Shown here: positions 11,424-22,689 of the stretch, piece by piece | Position numbering within the stretch: position 1 is the stretch's first letter | Layout: the number at the start of each line of letters is the position of its first letter | Assembly (NCBI GenBank): GCA_032622095.1 | Contig: CP136063.1 | Span: forward strand, 179,345,956-179,409,955 | Direction of reading: 5' to 3' | DNA: 64,000 nucleotides | Source: Siphonodentalium dalli | Taxonomy: Eukaryota; Mollusca; Scaphopoda; Gadilida; Siphonodentaliidae | Program-made: the position numbers and the translations under genes | The notes under the pieces: generated by a model | What the model saw: only the letters and a program-made list of their open reading frames with translations | What the model was told of the DNA's origin: nothing | The model's database searches: none

Positions 11424-12195
11424 ACGGATAACAAACCAGGAAAGGAACAAGGAGCACGCAAAAAAATCCCTGTTAATTTCAACTGATTGTTTTTTTGTTT
11501 TTTTTTCGTAATTTTTTTTAAAACATTTTCTAGCAGATTACTGGTTCCAATCAAAGTATAAGAATTTCCACTGGAAATTGAGATTTTGGAGAACTCATAC
11601 CCACCCAAATATAAGACAAATATTATTGGTTTCATTTTTCAAAATGTGAAGGATCATCATACAATATTGCCTGATCGAAAACAAATCCATTTCACTGATC
11701 ATACCAAACTCATTTAGAGAATTTTACAGACCTATTATGTTTAAAGCATGGTAGATTTCAGATTTTGCCAAACAGATAAACTATGCTAGTTTTAGCACAT
11801 CTTCACCACATTGATTGGAATCAGTTTTGTATGAATGTGTTGATTAAGATTTTATTGGTTATTGGTTTTTATTGGTTAGTTTTATGTGTTATATCTTGAA
11901 GTGATGCCATCTAGATAAGTTTATTGCATGTTTGTGTTACCATCTTATTTATTTTGTGACTGTTTTGAAACCTGCAACCACTCTGTGTTACCATGGATAC
12001 ACCATGCAGTTAATTCTGCTGCCATTAATCATGGAGAATCATGAGCGTAGCTTGTAAATGTTTTATTTTGTTTAGCATTTTTCTGGAATTTCATTCATGT
12101 TTTTTATTTGGTCTCATTTTATCAATGTTTATATAAAGATTTGGATTCATGAATTGTGATAAATTTGTTCCAAAGTAAAATTTTATTAAAATACA
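11424..12195 (+). terminator. 3' UTR and poly(A) signal of the upstream gene
   Basis: After the TAA stop the sequence is AT-rich, without splice-like structure or recognisable repeats, as expected for a 3' UTR of about 0.77 kb. ATTAAA at 12185-12190 is the best poly(A) signal variant I find, followed by a T/G-rich stretch (about 12200-12230) that could act as the downstream element. The UTR end is an estimate. Confidence 0.45.
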
Positions 12196-12454
12196 TTAGA
12201 GTGGTTTCATGGTTGCAATTTTGTTTATCTGTTTTTATCTGCTTTATTTATTTACTAAACTAATGTTACAGTGATCCATTTAGCAAATACAAAATAAGCA
12301 TTGAATATGTGCCTCTGTTGTTTCTAAGTCATGTGAAGTGAAGGGAATTCCCCCAGACTATCAGTTCTAATATGTAGACATCTAAGGATTAATTAAGGGA
12401 TATTCCATGAGCTTTACCACCCCTTGTTACATATATGTGGTCCCACTAATTTGC

Positions 12455-12590
12455 TATGCTGCTGGCAGGTCCCGCTCAATTGCTATGATGCTGGTGGGTC
12501 CTGCTGAATTGCTATGATGCTGGTGGGTCCTGCTGAATTGCTATGATGCTGGTGGGTCCTCCTGAATTGCTATGATGCTGGTGAGACAAA
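12455..12590. repeat. 29-bp minisatellite, about 4.5 units
   Basis: Units TTGCTATGATGCTGGTGGGT + CCTGCTGAA repeat in tandem, with the first unit diverged (CTGCTGGCAGGTCCCGCTCAA). Confidence 0.85.
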
Positions 12591-12599
12591 GCGATGCTG

Positions 12600-13090
12600 T
12601 TAAGAAAAAGTACCTTTATTTTATTTAATGTTGCCAATTTCGTGGTCTAGCTTGGCTGAACAAATTGAGGAAAAACCGCTATGCGCAGAAAGCATTCCAA
12701 AATATGTATATTGTGAAATTTTTAATATTAGCTGTGTTGATTGTTGCAAACCAGCCATTATTGAAATGGCTATTTTTGTCGTTTTTGCAAACACCAGCGC
12801 CGCCATTATTAAATTATTTAATATTATATATATTCTTGAATGTTTCATACAGACAATGGCCTTTGTTTAGATTGCTTGGATTAGCCGAACACCACAAAAA
12901 TGATATTGAATTGGAAAAATGAAGTATGGTTATTGTTCATTGAAATGTGAGTTGCATCAACATTTAGACATTGACTCAGACCTATACGAAAACACTCACT
13001 GCGTACAATTGCAAGGATGAGGAAGACACAGTGCAAGGGACCTACTAATTTATAAGGTGCTATCTAGAGTTAGGATAACATATTCTACAT
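12600..13090. other. Intergenic stretch, nothing recognised
   Basis: Three overlapping short open frames (about 75-85 codons) occur here in two orientations, without start context, splice pattern or family resemblance. I see no gene. Confidence 0.4.
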
Positions 13091-13097
13091 ACATTAA

Positions 13098-13577
13098 AGG
13101 TACTCAACCCGTAAAGAGGGTCCCCATCTCAACAGATTCCAACAACAACAATCCGATCAGAGGGTCCTATATTACTATTTCTTTGGCTTTGGGGGTAAAA
13201 AATATTTGATTCGAGTCGAGGAACCCATCAAACAAAGCTCAGAGTCATTAGATATTGATTTTTGAAAATTCTTATGTTCTCGAGATGAGTACTTATAACT
13301 GCCGTCAATTTGGTAACATGCTCGAGATTTTACGCCAAAATTCTATTCAAACAGACAAGGATGGATAACTCTATAATCAAGTGGGTAATAATAACGATTT
13401 TTTTACTATCTTCTGGGCCAGAAAGAATTCCCGATAATGAAAAATAATAGATTTCTAAAATCGATATCTAACAAATCTGAGCTTTGATGGGTGACTTCCT
13501 CGACTCGAATCAAATATTTTTGACCCCCGAAGCCATTGAAATAGTAATTGAGAGGAGTTTTATCGGGTTGAGTACCT
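13098..13577. mobile_element. TTAA-flanked AGGTACTC element (copy 3)
   Basis: 480 bp, nearly identical to copy 2 across its length, with TTAA at 13094-13097 and 13578-13581. Lies about 1.7 kb past the upstream gene's stop codon. High identity between copies suggests recent movement. Confidence 0.8.
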
Positions 13578-13581
13578 TTAA

Positions 13582-14640
13582 ATGCAATTACAAACATCTA
13601 GTAAAACCAGCCATCAATTAAAAAGCTTTGCAATAAACAGTTGAATTTGCTTGGCCTAACAATGTCCATGCACCATTATAATCCATGCCCAGTTAGTCCA
13701 ATCATCCAATCTGCCATATTATCTGTTAATCTCCCTCCAACAATCATGGTCTGACGAAAACCTCGCAAAAGAAAAACATTGTAATTTGTAAAGATTTAAC
13801 AAGACAGTCAATGACTGTGGTGTAGTTCACCAGTTTGTAAAGACAGAGAAGACTGGTATTCTGAAGACAACAATAGTCAGTACTTGTCAAATCACTTTAA
13901 AACAAGTAGTTCTAAACAGGGACATAGGTAGAGGGTCTTCATTGAAAGGTGGAAGGGGATATGGGGGTGACCACCTTGAAATTTCTAACTGCACAGCCCC
14001 CATACACCCAATAGATCATTGCCCATTACCTCCTAACTGGACTAAACTAAATTACAACTGGGACTTCAAGATCGTAAAATTTATCAAAATTTATCAAAAC
14101 TTACTGATAATACTGGTAACCATACTAACCGTGTTGTTGAAAAACCATTGTACTGTGGGTTTTATACAACATTATACAACTGGCATGATGGAAATTCATG
14201 AAAAAGATGGTATTTTATTTTACTGCTGCCATTCCAAGTATACATTTGTTGATAGATATAACCTTAATCATGATCAAATGATATATGATGTTTGGTGGCC
14301 AAACATCAGGAACTTTGTGATAATGGTGGGAAGGGGCCTGGGTCTCCCACTCCCAATCATTAACAAAAATTGAACAGATGCAAATGTCATGGCTCAATAT
14401 GGCACTTGAAAAGTTGGAAATATCTACCTGGAAAAATATTTTGTTGCTTTCATGATTTTATTAAGGTCAACCCGATTTGGCACTATAAAACTACAATTTG
14501 TACGTTTTCTATTTAAAGTGGCTGGGTTCATGTGAAATAACATTAAAGTCTGTAAAACAACTATCAACAAGTACATGAAAAATAGATTGATATTTTTATA
14601 TTTTCATTATTAATAACTCCTATTATGAGATTTCGCACGT
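13582..14640. other. Intergenic stretch with a possible hAT-type left end
   Basis: At 13917 CAGGGACATAGGTAGAGGG resembles the left terminus of the element at 24981, and a GGGTGACCACCTTG... stretch follows as in that element. No matching right end or duplication was found. The open frame 13942-14373 runs through this and is not a credible gene. Confidence 0.35.
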
Positions 14641-14938
14641 CAAAACCATTGCTATTGTAAACATTACTGTTACAGTGGAATTATCGATAAAAGTCCAATT
14701 AGTCCAATAATATACCAAAGTTTAATCTAAACTTGACGGTAAACATTGGAAATGGACAAAGCATTGAATAATATTCTGAAAATCATATTCACTGAGACTT
14801 AAATATTTGAACTTAGTACACGTTTAGCGATGTTTGTTGACAAATCACTGTAACAGTCTTGTTTGCAAAACAATGTTTTCAACATGCAAAGTTTCGTTAT
14901 TGGAGAACTATCAAAAGAACAAAGTTGATCGATTTCTC
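14640..14938. repeat. Second copy of the 8640-8965 repeat, opposite orientation
   Basis: See the partner copy in the upstream gene's intron. It is followed at 14939 by sequence resembling the next intron end and exon start of that gene. Confidence 0.6.
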
Positions 14939-15020
14939 CATGTTGTTCTTAGTGGTGATGTTTTACAGACTTTTATATTTTTTGTACATTACCCATTGCG
15001 ATTGCCTTGGGTTCCTTTAA
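14939..15020 (+). pseudogene. Possible fragment copy of the exon 8997 start with its splice acceptor
   Basis: TGTTCTTAGTGGTGATGTTTTACAGACTTTTATA-like text aligns with 8970-9005, including the TTTTACAG acceptor. Farther on, GCCTTGGGTTCCTTTAA resembles GCCTTGAGTCCCTTTAAA of that exon, with about 10 bp missing between. Similarity is short and no frame is kept, so this could be coincidence beside a shared repeat. Confidence 0.3.
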
Positions 15021-15110
15021 CACTTTCTATGCTAAATACTCGTTGACGAGTAGTTATCCTGTAGGAAATGTTCAGATGATAAGTTCAGCAAACGACCATA
15101 CATCCAAAAA
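15021..15110. mobile_element. 5' fragment of the TTAA/AATGTTCA element
   Basis: After TTAA at 15017-15020 the sequence CACTTTCTATGCTAAATACT, CGTTGACGAGTAG and GGAAATGTTCAGA matches the start of the element at 7127. The remainder is missing. Confidence 0.5.
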
Positions 15111-15590
15111 TGAAGGTATGTTGACACCCTGAACTTGTGTAAAGTTTCATGCTTTTGTCACAATTTGAAGAATTGCTAGAAAAATAGTCTTAGCCTACTC
15201 CACCAATAGCTCAAGTTGAGCTAAAAACGACTGTGGATCCATATAGTTCTCCTGGTGAGGTGATATTTCCATGCCTCCAGACAGTAGTGCACACACAAGG
15301 AGTGCATGCCAATGCAATCATCAATGAAAGTTCCAATAACACTGTAGCTCAACTTGGGAAGGAGTTAATTTTTTGTTGAGCAATGAATAGAATGCTAAAG
15401 AAGAAGGAAAGATCCATATGAAGTTAGTTGATGACCGGATGAAGGAATGAGGAATGTGTTCTGTAGGGTGTGCCAAAAGATTTAGTCATGTAAATAGTAA
15501 AATCCAAGATGGCTGCCGGTGGCCATGTTTTTCATCTAAAATCGTTCAAGTGTTTTCTTTTAAAATACTGGATTGTCTAAGACTGTATAC

Positions 15591-17330
15591 TGCATAGATC
15601 TGCAAGAATATATTGGCATATCCATGATTTCTTGTTCATTCGCCCGCAATTAGTAGGAAATTTGTTGTTTTTAGACATGTACATGTAACATTGGCATAAT
15701 TTTCTACTTTTGGTCAAAACATTTTGGTCTGAAATGGCAATCAGTTGTAAATGTCCAACAATTGGAAAGTGTGTTTGGGATACCAGTTGGAAAGTTCTAA
15801 CCCAATCAGGGGGGGGGGTCGAAAAAAAATTACAGGATACAAGGACCGGGTGGGTGGGTGTCCCCGAGCCCGAAATTCAGATTTTTTCTGATGTCATGCA
15901 ATTTTTTTCCAAAATCATTTCTAAGACAAATTACAGCTTCAAAATGAATTGAAACAATCAGATTCATATAGTAGTGCATGCTATAGCCTTATAAGTTATA
16001 CAAGTGAGGGAGGCTCTATATTTTAATTTTTTGTCCACAATTTCTCCCTTAAACAATTGAAACTATGGGGTGGGTCAGGTTTTGGTCGAGGAAAAAAAAT
16101 CCATTCTCATAGTTTATCATGGATTTTTTAACTTATTATACATGCAGGTATCCTCTAACATAGAAATTCATATTGCTTAAAAGTTCTTGGTTCCCTCATT
16201 CCTTGAAATCCCACTGGAAACCCTAGTACTTTTAAATAAATACCAGTAATGTATGACCCATTAGATTGATTTGCTGTCAGAAAACCGAAAAACCGTTGGC
16301 CTCATTTGTTTATATTAATGACATCAGTCAAGATATTGAATAAACGATAAATACAGTGAACACGTGGTCGAAGTACATGGTCGATGTCGATACATGACTA
16401 CAGTGACTTAATTCACATAATAACGTGTTGTTCACTGATTGGAGCATTAAAAGGCTCCAGATTCAATCTCAGAGCATCTAATTTTCAGGGGGAGGCCCCT
16501 GCGACCCCCTCCTGTACTCTCCCCCCTCAGGCATTCGGCATCTCCTGCTGGGATACTACTCGCCTCGACATTTTGTAGGAGAGCTACTCGCCCAGAATGA
16601 TTTTAAGGGGAGCTCCTCATTGCTCACCAGTGATTTCCCACATGGAGAGGACTGGAACTGTGTTTATTTAATCAAATTGATGGTGTTTTTACTTTACACA
16701 TGCACATATTTTAACCTATTGCTAATAAGGGACACAACTATCCTGTTAAAGTGGGTATTTTACCTTTATAAACCATAAATATTTGGGTTTTTAAAGGTTT
16801 TGTCACTGGTTTTGTTGGCATATTTTTCAGCCATGTGCTTTGTTTGTTTATTTTGTGTGGGTGTACTTGATCAGCGTTCTCTCAGTTCCGCTGCAGACAC
16901 GAGAGACTCTCACCCTGCCAACAACACATTATTTAGTAGAATTTACAAGATTTTCATCAATTTTGGGGGTGGCCCGGGTGTCCCAGACCTGGGTGGAAAA
17001 AACTTACACTCCCGGAGTGGTGGGTCCCCAAAACTGAAAAACACAAAATTTCCACCTTGTATCCGTAATGTTTTTTCTGACCCCCCCCCCCCCCCCCGCC
17101 CTGACCGAATTGGGGGGGGGGTGTGCAAATGGTATTTCGCGAACAATAGGGGATTGGTCTTGTTCAAGGTAGGAAGGTGGTGCACCCTGTCGTCCCCAGC
17201 TCCCCAATGGAGACCCCCAATAGCCACGTCCCTGACCATCCATTATTAGCTTGTTAAGTTTGTAAAATTGCGGGCAATGGAATGAACAAGCGATCATGGA
17301 TATGCCAATATATTCTTGAAGATCTATGCA
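15591..17330. mobile_element. 1.74-kb inverted-repeat element (copy A)
   Basis: Ends TGCATAGATC...AAGAATATATTGGCATATCC (15591-15624) and the complementary GGATATGCCAATATATTCTT...GATCTATGCA (to 17330) form inverted termini of about 60 bp, extending to GTTCATT..CGCCCGCAATT. The interior holds G- and C-runs and a 1.3-kb core repeated at 31655. No transposase frame is seen. A hAT-like right end (CACGTCCCTG) is present near 17224-17233. Confidence 0.7.
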
Positions 17331-17520
17331 TAATTAAACATTCTTACAGAAATCAGTATTTTAACAGAAAACACAATGTAATTTATAGAAATCAATCAGA
17401 ATGTAATTGCCAATTAACAGGTATTGTTGAATTGATACTGCAGTATCAAGTAAACTGAAATGTCTAATAATTTAAACTTTGAAACGTCACGCTAGCAGAC
17501 TGTAATAAAAATGAATCAAA

Positions 17521-17546
17521 GGGAGAGAGAGAGAGAGAGAGAGATT
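17521..17546. repeat. (GA)n microsatellite
   Basis: A pure GA dinucleotide run after GGGA. Confidence 0.9.
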
Positions 17547-17700
17547 GTTTATTCCTCCACACACGGGAGACGCAGTGTACAACGTATATACAATTACATA
17601 ATCAAAAAACATTAAGAATAATAAGGCGTTACGTATGTGTTATCAGAACAGACACGAATGCATCGTGTGAAATTAGAAGCAATTATTGTACTATATATAG

Positions 17701-17893
17701 TGTCTGCGCACACGATCCCGATCGTCCCCGATTAATCCCACTGCAGGATAAATCGGGGACAACCTAACAAATGGGATCGTGTGCGCCGACACGTATTAGA
17801 GAGGATGGATTGCGTCACGCCACATCTGTCCAATCTCGCTACTCTCATCACTCTTGATGAGAGTAGCGAGATTGGACGGATGTGGCGTCTACC
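17701..17893. repeat. Two adjacent hairpin-forming palindromes
   Basis: First: TGTCTGCGCACACGATCCC (17701) pairs with GGGATCGTGTGCGCCGACA (to 17791), with an inner pair GTCCCCGATT/AATCGGGGAC. Second: about 17812-17890, where CGCCACAT..GTCCAATCTCG pairs with CGAGATTGGAC..ATGTGGCG around an ATGAGAG-type loop. Foldback MITE remnants are the likely source. Confidence 0.75.
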
Positions 17894-17899
17894 TCCTAC

Positions 17900-18660
17900 C
17901 TTGAACCAGACCAAACTCTTATGTTCGAGAAAAAGATTTACACCCCTCTTGGGTTGGAACTTTCCAACTGGTATTAAGCCAAACAAACTTTCCAATTGTT
18001 GGACATTTACACGCCCACGCCCCCTTTGGTCGAAAGTAGAAAATTATGCTATAAACCGGGGGGGGGGGGTCGGATTTTTTTTCAGGCGCGTATGCTGATT
18101 TCTTACTTTCGACCCTTGTTGGGACCCACCCACCCCCCGCGTCCAAATTGTTTTCCGTTTTCGGCAGTTATTTCCGACAATATTTGGACACCGGTCCGAC
18201 ACCCACCCATTTTAACACTAAACAGAGATTTGCAGGGGGAAATTCACTGTAAACAGCTGTATATGATTTTCTGTGCATATATACTATTTGTCATGGATGT
18301 TAACATTGACATGTAAATATGAACGAGTCATTTTGGGGTCATTAGGCCAAAAAAACATGGCTGCCAGCGGCCATGCATTTTGATTTCAAATTTTGCAACA
18401 AAATACAACTGACACAATAACTGCCTGCAGTCAGTTTAGCAGATAGAATTACATTATTTCTTTTATTCTAAGGTGTTTTAAGCCAAACGCATTGCAAAAA
18501 CAGTAAACAAAACTTGCAGGAATTTTTTTTTTAGTTGCTGAAATTATTATTTTTGGTCCAATCGACCACCCACCCACCCCGGCTTACCTGCCCGGACCCC
18601 CCCCCCCTGTAAAAACAACAAATTTCCCACTAATTGCGGGCAAGGGAGCGAATGAACGAC
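17900..18660 (-). repeat. Diverged relative of the 15.6-kb element, opposite strand
   Basis: Reverse-complement matches to the left part of copy A include the CCAACTGG...CCAATTGTTGGACATTTAC and G-run segments, and CTAATTGCGGGCAA near 18630 resembles its inner terminus. Fragmented, with G- and C-homopolymers. Confidence 0.5.
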
Positions 18661-18859
18661 AGAACAAGTAATCATGGATCAATCCCAACTTCTTGGATTA
18701 TCGTACTTGGCAGAAATATTTGCGTACGGAAATCACCGAGGTCAGCGACAGGTGGCCGAAAATACTGCCCGGAAAGCTTGAGTGCGCATGCACGACACAC
18801 GTCCTTGTTAGCTGGGAGAAACCATTACATTGTGGTGAGTTTAGTTTGATTTATTGCTA

Positions 18860-19700
18860 TCAATAATTCGATTTTGTCATAAAATGTCATAAAATGTTCG
18901 GGAATTAGTGATATCACAAAATTAATTTATGATATCACAAAATGGAATTAGTGATAGCATAAATTCATTTTGCGATATCACAAAATAGAATAGTTGAATC
19001 ACAAAATAAGTAAGCATTTAGTGATATCAATAATTCGATTTTATGATATCATAAAATGATTTAATGGTATCAAAAAATGTTGCAGGAATAGTAATCCAGG
19101 TATGCAATTTTCTATCTATTGATATCACAAAATGAATTAGTGTTATCACAAATTCAGTTTTATGATATCACAAAATGAATTTATGATATCAAAAAATCGA
19201 ATTAGTGATATCACTAAATCAAATGCTTGCTATTTTGTGATATCAATAGTTCGATTTTGTGATATCAAAAAATGAATTTATGATATCACATATTGGAATT
19301 GGTGATATCTTTAAATAATTTTGTGATATCATAAAATATTTAATCATATCATATATTCGATTTTGTGAGATCAATAATTCATTTTGTCATATGACAAATT
19401 CGAATAAGTGATATAAAAAAATGAATATATGATATCATAAAATCTAATACCCGGTATATGATATCACAAAATAAGTAAGCATTTAGTGATGTCACATATA
19501 AGAATTTATGATATCATAAAATGAATTTGTGATATCACTTATTCAAATTGTGGTATCATATATTCATTTTGTGATATCAATAATTCGGACGAAAATGCTA
19601 TGTATTGATATCACTAAATGCATTTAGTGATATTATAAAATATTTATAGATATTATAAAATGAATTAATGATATCACAAAATCGAATTATTGACACCACT
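18860..19700. repeat. GATATC array, 21-22 bp period (array 1)
   Basis: About 35 GATATC or near-GATATC cores alternate with AT-rich spacers such as ACAAAATGAATTAGT and ATAAATTCATTTT. Measured core starts 18910, 18931, 18953, 18974, 18995 then 19023, 19045, 19066 give spacing of 21-22 bp with occasional 28-bp steps. Left flank (about 18785-18850: GCACGAC...ACGTCCTTG...AGCTG...CATTACATT) is shared with array 2 at 48.4 kb, so the array is carried by a dispersed element. Confidence 0.8.
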
Positions 19701-20100
19701 AAATGCTTCTTATCAAGTATCTCATGCTACAAAATTCAATAACATATTGGGCTCGAAAATCAGCTGATTTGAATAATTTGGTTTGTCGAAAGTGTCATTT
19801 CTCCATGAGACGAGACGGAGTTGAGTACATCTCATTCCGGAAACGAAATAGTCGCCCTTTAGAAATCGATTCGTGTATTCAGTTTAGTTTATTTATAATT
19901 AGATGGGAATTCTGCAATATAGATGATTGGTTGTTCGTTTAATCCATCCCTTGGCGATAGTATATTACTATGATCGGAATAATAAATTAGAGTTCTGATT
20001 TTGAATTATAGAGTAGCCTATACTTTTATGTACTATTATAGACAAATGTACATAATAACACAAATTATTGGAATTTATGGGTCAAGCAGGGAGACTCGCA
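19700..20100. other. Intergenic stretch, nothing recognised
   Basis: One open frame of 79 codons (19703-19942) has no family resemblance or splice context. AT-rich, no repeats seen. Confidence 0.4.
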
Positions 20101-20103
20101 TAT

Positions 20104-21990
20104 TAGTGGAATCGCTTAACCCACAATAATGGAAGAATCGTTCACTTCCGGATAAAAGCACCAAACTTCGCACATATAGTGTCCACTATATCCCTATTCA
20201 TAATCCAGCTGGTTCCAGCTTTCGGTTAAGTGGAACCCGTTAAATTCAAGATGGCGCCCAACATGGCCGCCATTTTTCAGACGGGTCACTAAGTCAGTTT
20301 GATGCAAATTATAGTGAGACAGTCTTGTCATATGTATACAAATGTATACATTTTTGTGAAGATAAGATAAAATGCCACCATTATAGGGTAAAATTGGAAC
20401 TCACCGTCCAAGATGGCCGTCAAAATGGCAGCTGGAAGTGGAAAATTTGCTGAGTCACAATTTGCTACCTTTTCGGAACATCAGAGAATAATATTCAGGA
20501 TATATATGAAAAATATTTTTTTTTACCAAATTTTGTTGCCATTTTGCAAACCATCTTGAGTAATTTTGTCCAAAAACAGATAAGTGTGACCCATTTAAGA
20601 CAGATCAAGACAATAAACACCTTCGATACCATTTTACTTGAAAAAATTGTCTTAACATGAAGGGTTAATTTTTGCCGATTTTGATGTCAAGTTTGTGATA
20701 GAAAAATCCAATAATTCTGCTAATTTCAGAGTTTAAAATAGTAACAATTAACCAAGGTGCATCAGAAATGGTAGTATTCAATATATATAAGACAGAATAG
20801 TCATTGTTTCATCAACCACAACTGGTATGCGTTTTCATGACTCGCTGGGGCAATATTTACATATTTTCCATATTCTGGCTGGCATTTTGGCTGCCATTTT
20901 TGCAGCCATTTTGAGCGAAATTGACAATTTGGGTACAATGGAGTTGGAATATTCATAAGAAATGGAATTGGTCACTTAGATTGCACAGTTCTTCCCATTT
21001 CTTGACGAAATATGACTAGAATCCCAATGGTGATTTTTTGTGTGAATTCTTATACCGCTTTCCGTAAAATCAAATTTTTAAGGGATCGGAGTTGGCATCG
21101 GAGTTGGCAGGGAGGCCACGAATGGCACATTTCATTGCTCCAATGTTCACTTAACATGACCAATACAAAATATTTACACACTAAGTGTTGTCATCACTAA
21201 ATCCAGCATTCTGATTGGTCGGCGCCCACGTGGCTAGTTGCAGTTATTTCTCGGTGAATGCGCAACGCCTAATAACACCAAGCTAATAACACCATCGATA
21301 CGTCATTAGGAGAAATTGTTCCTATTAACTTTTGCCAAGGGTGCTATTGGGTATTTTGGGCTGATCTTGTCACGATACACTTTTCGATTTAAATATATTT
21401 ACAAAAGTGGCTTTTTCGCTAAATGTATATAAATATAAGGATTAACTGTCATGTGGACTATTTTTATGGAGATGTAACGGTGAGGTAAGTGGACATAACT
21501 TGTATGTAAAACCCTTCGGGTTTTACACAAGTTATGTCCACTTACCTCACCGTTACATCTCCATAAAAACAGTCCACATGACAGTTAATCCTTATATAAA
21601 GTTGCAATTCTCAAACAGTTCCAAAAAGCAGGAACTGATTTGAAAGATATTAGTGAAAAAACGTCAATTTTTTTTATTTTGGCGTCCATTATGGCCGCCA
21701 TTTTGGATTATCATAGACAACTAGAATGTGGATACAAAGGCGGATATCCATGGTATCGCTTCGACAATCTCCAATTGCTATATATCATTTAATATAGCCA
21801 TTATATTAGATACAAAATAGATACCCCTAAATCTCAAATTTTCTAAATGTCAAGGTCAATTTGAAGGGCAAGGGGTAACCAGAAACCCTGAACCAGCTAA
21901 CTGGTTGATGAGGACCACATACCCAACCAACCCTGAAAGTTTCATGCTTTTATCCAAAAGTGAACGATTTTTCGTTAAGCGACTCCACTA
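20104..21990. mobile_element. 1.89-kb inverted-repeat element starting TAGTGGA
   Basis: Left TAGTGGAATCGCTTAAC...GAATCGTTCACTT..GGATAAAAGCA (20104-20170) is complementary to the right end TGCTTTTATCC...CGTTAAGCGACTCCACTA (to 21990), about 60 bp of inverted terminus. TAT flanks both sides but is low-complexity, so the duplication is unsure. The interior has several AAGATGGC/GCCATTTT stretches and a nested palindrome (21438-21600). Right-end relatives occur at about 47880-47938 and 15130-15220. No transposase frame. Confidence 0.7.
21438..21600. repeat. Near-perfect 160-bp palindrome
   Basis: TATAAGGATTAACTGTCATG...GACATAACTTGT pairs with ACAAGTTATGTC...CATGACAGTTAATCCTTATA around the loop ATGTAAAACCCTTCGGGTTT. 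Only a few mismatches, so it is recent. It lies inside the 20104-21990 element. Confidence 0.85.
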
Positions 21991-22289
21991 TATATAAGAT
22001 AATGCACTAGCACAGGATCTGTAATGCAACACCAGCGCAACCTTGGATTAAATGTGAAAAGGTGACCCGGACATGGAATACTTGGGTTAATAGAGTCCAA
22101 TTTATGAACCAATCACTGATTTTGTTTATGCTGAATATTCAGACGGGGGAATCGATCGAAGGCCGCTCCGAGCAATCGGAGGCCGCTCCGAGCAGCCAAC
22201 GAGGCATTCCGAGTTTTTTAGTCATTTTGGAGACAGGAATTTAGAACTCCGCACTGAACCAAAGATTCCGGACAAATGGAGAGGTATGA

Positions 22290-22689
22290 TGACAAAGTTG
22301 TATAAATTTAAGGGTTGGTTCGATCAAGATTAGAATACTCACAGCCAGCATGGAAGCCATATTTGATCAAACATATCACTCAACTTGAGAATTTTGTTAA
22401 GTCCAATGCACAGCAACAAAACTATAGTTCCTACTTAAAAAAATTTACCATATGAAGACAGACTTGAAAAACTAAAGACTGCCACCCTGCAGTACAGACG
22501 ACATAGAGGAGATATGATAGAATGCTACAAAATAGTCAATACATACGACCCGGAAGTAGCAAATATACTAACACGGAACTCCGAATCCAAAACCAGAGGC
22601 CACAACTTCAAACTGTTTCTAGAAGGGACAACCATAGATACAAGGAAACATACTTTTAGTCAGAGAGTTGTGGAGCCATGGAGAAACGT
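22290..22689 (+). pseudogene. LINE reverse transcriptase C-terminal part, upstream piece
   Basis: Reads GLVRSRLEYSQPAWKPYL, then a frameshifted stretch, then LQYRRHRGDMIECYKIVN, SKTRGHNFKLF and FSQRVVEPWRNV. This is the usual thumb/C-terminal order of CR1/L2/Jockey-type RTs ('LVRPxLEYxxxVWxPY...RRxRGDxIExYKI...SRTRGHxxKL...FSxRVVxxWNxLP'). The 5' side is missing, as in truncated LINE insertions. The frame stops abruptly at 22689, where the 8.56-kb insertion begins, and resumes in frame at 31255. Confidence 0.85.

Noticed and set aside
13942-14373. Open frame of 143 codons
   Set aside because: No recognisable domain. It starts inside a stretch resembling a hAT-like left end, and codon use and composition match the surrounding AT-rich DNA.
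16800-17249. Open frame of 149 codons starting with a hydrophobic stretch
   Set aside because: The start looks like a signal peptide, but the rest runs through G/C homopolymers, and the copy at 32733 diverges in frame. Not conserved as protein between the two copies.
15591-17330. Calling a target-site duplication for the 1.74-kb element
   Set aside because: Flanks (…GTATAC / TAATTA…) show no convincing repeat, so the superfamily was left open.
18860-19700. CRISPR-like array
   Set aside because: The short phased repeats have variable palindromic cores and no constant repeat with unique spacers, and the DNA is clearly eukaryotic (introns, LINE, MITEs).
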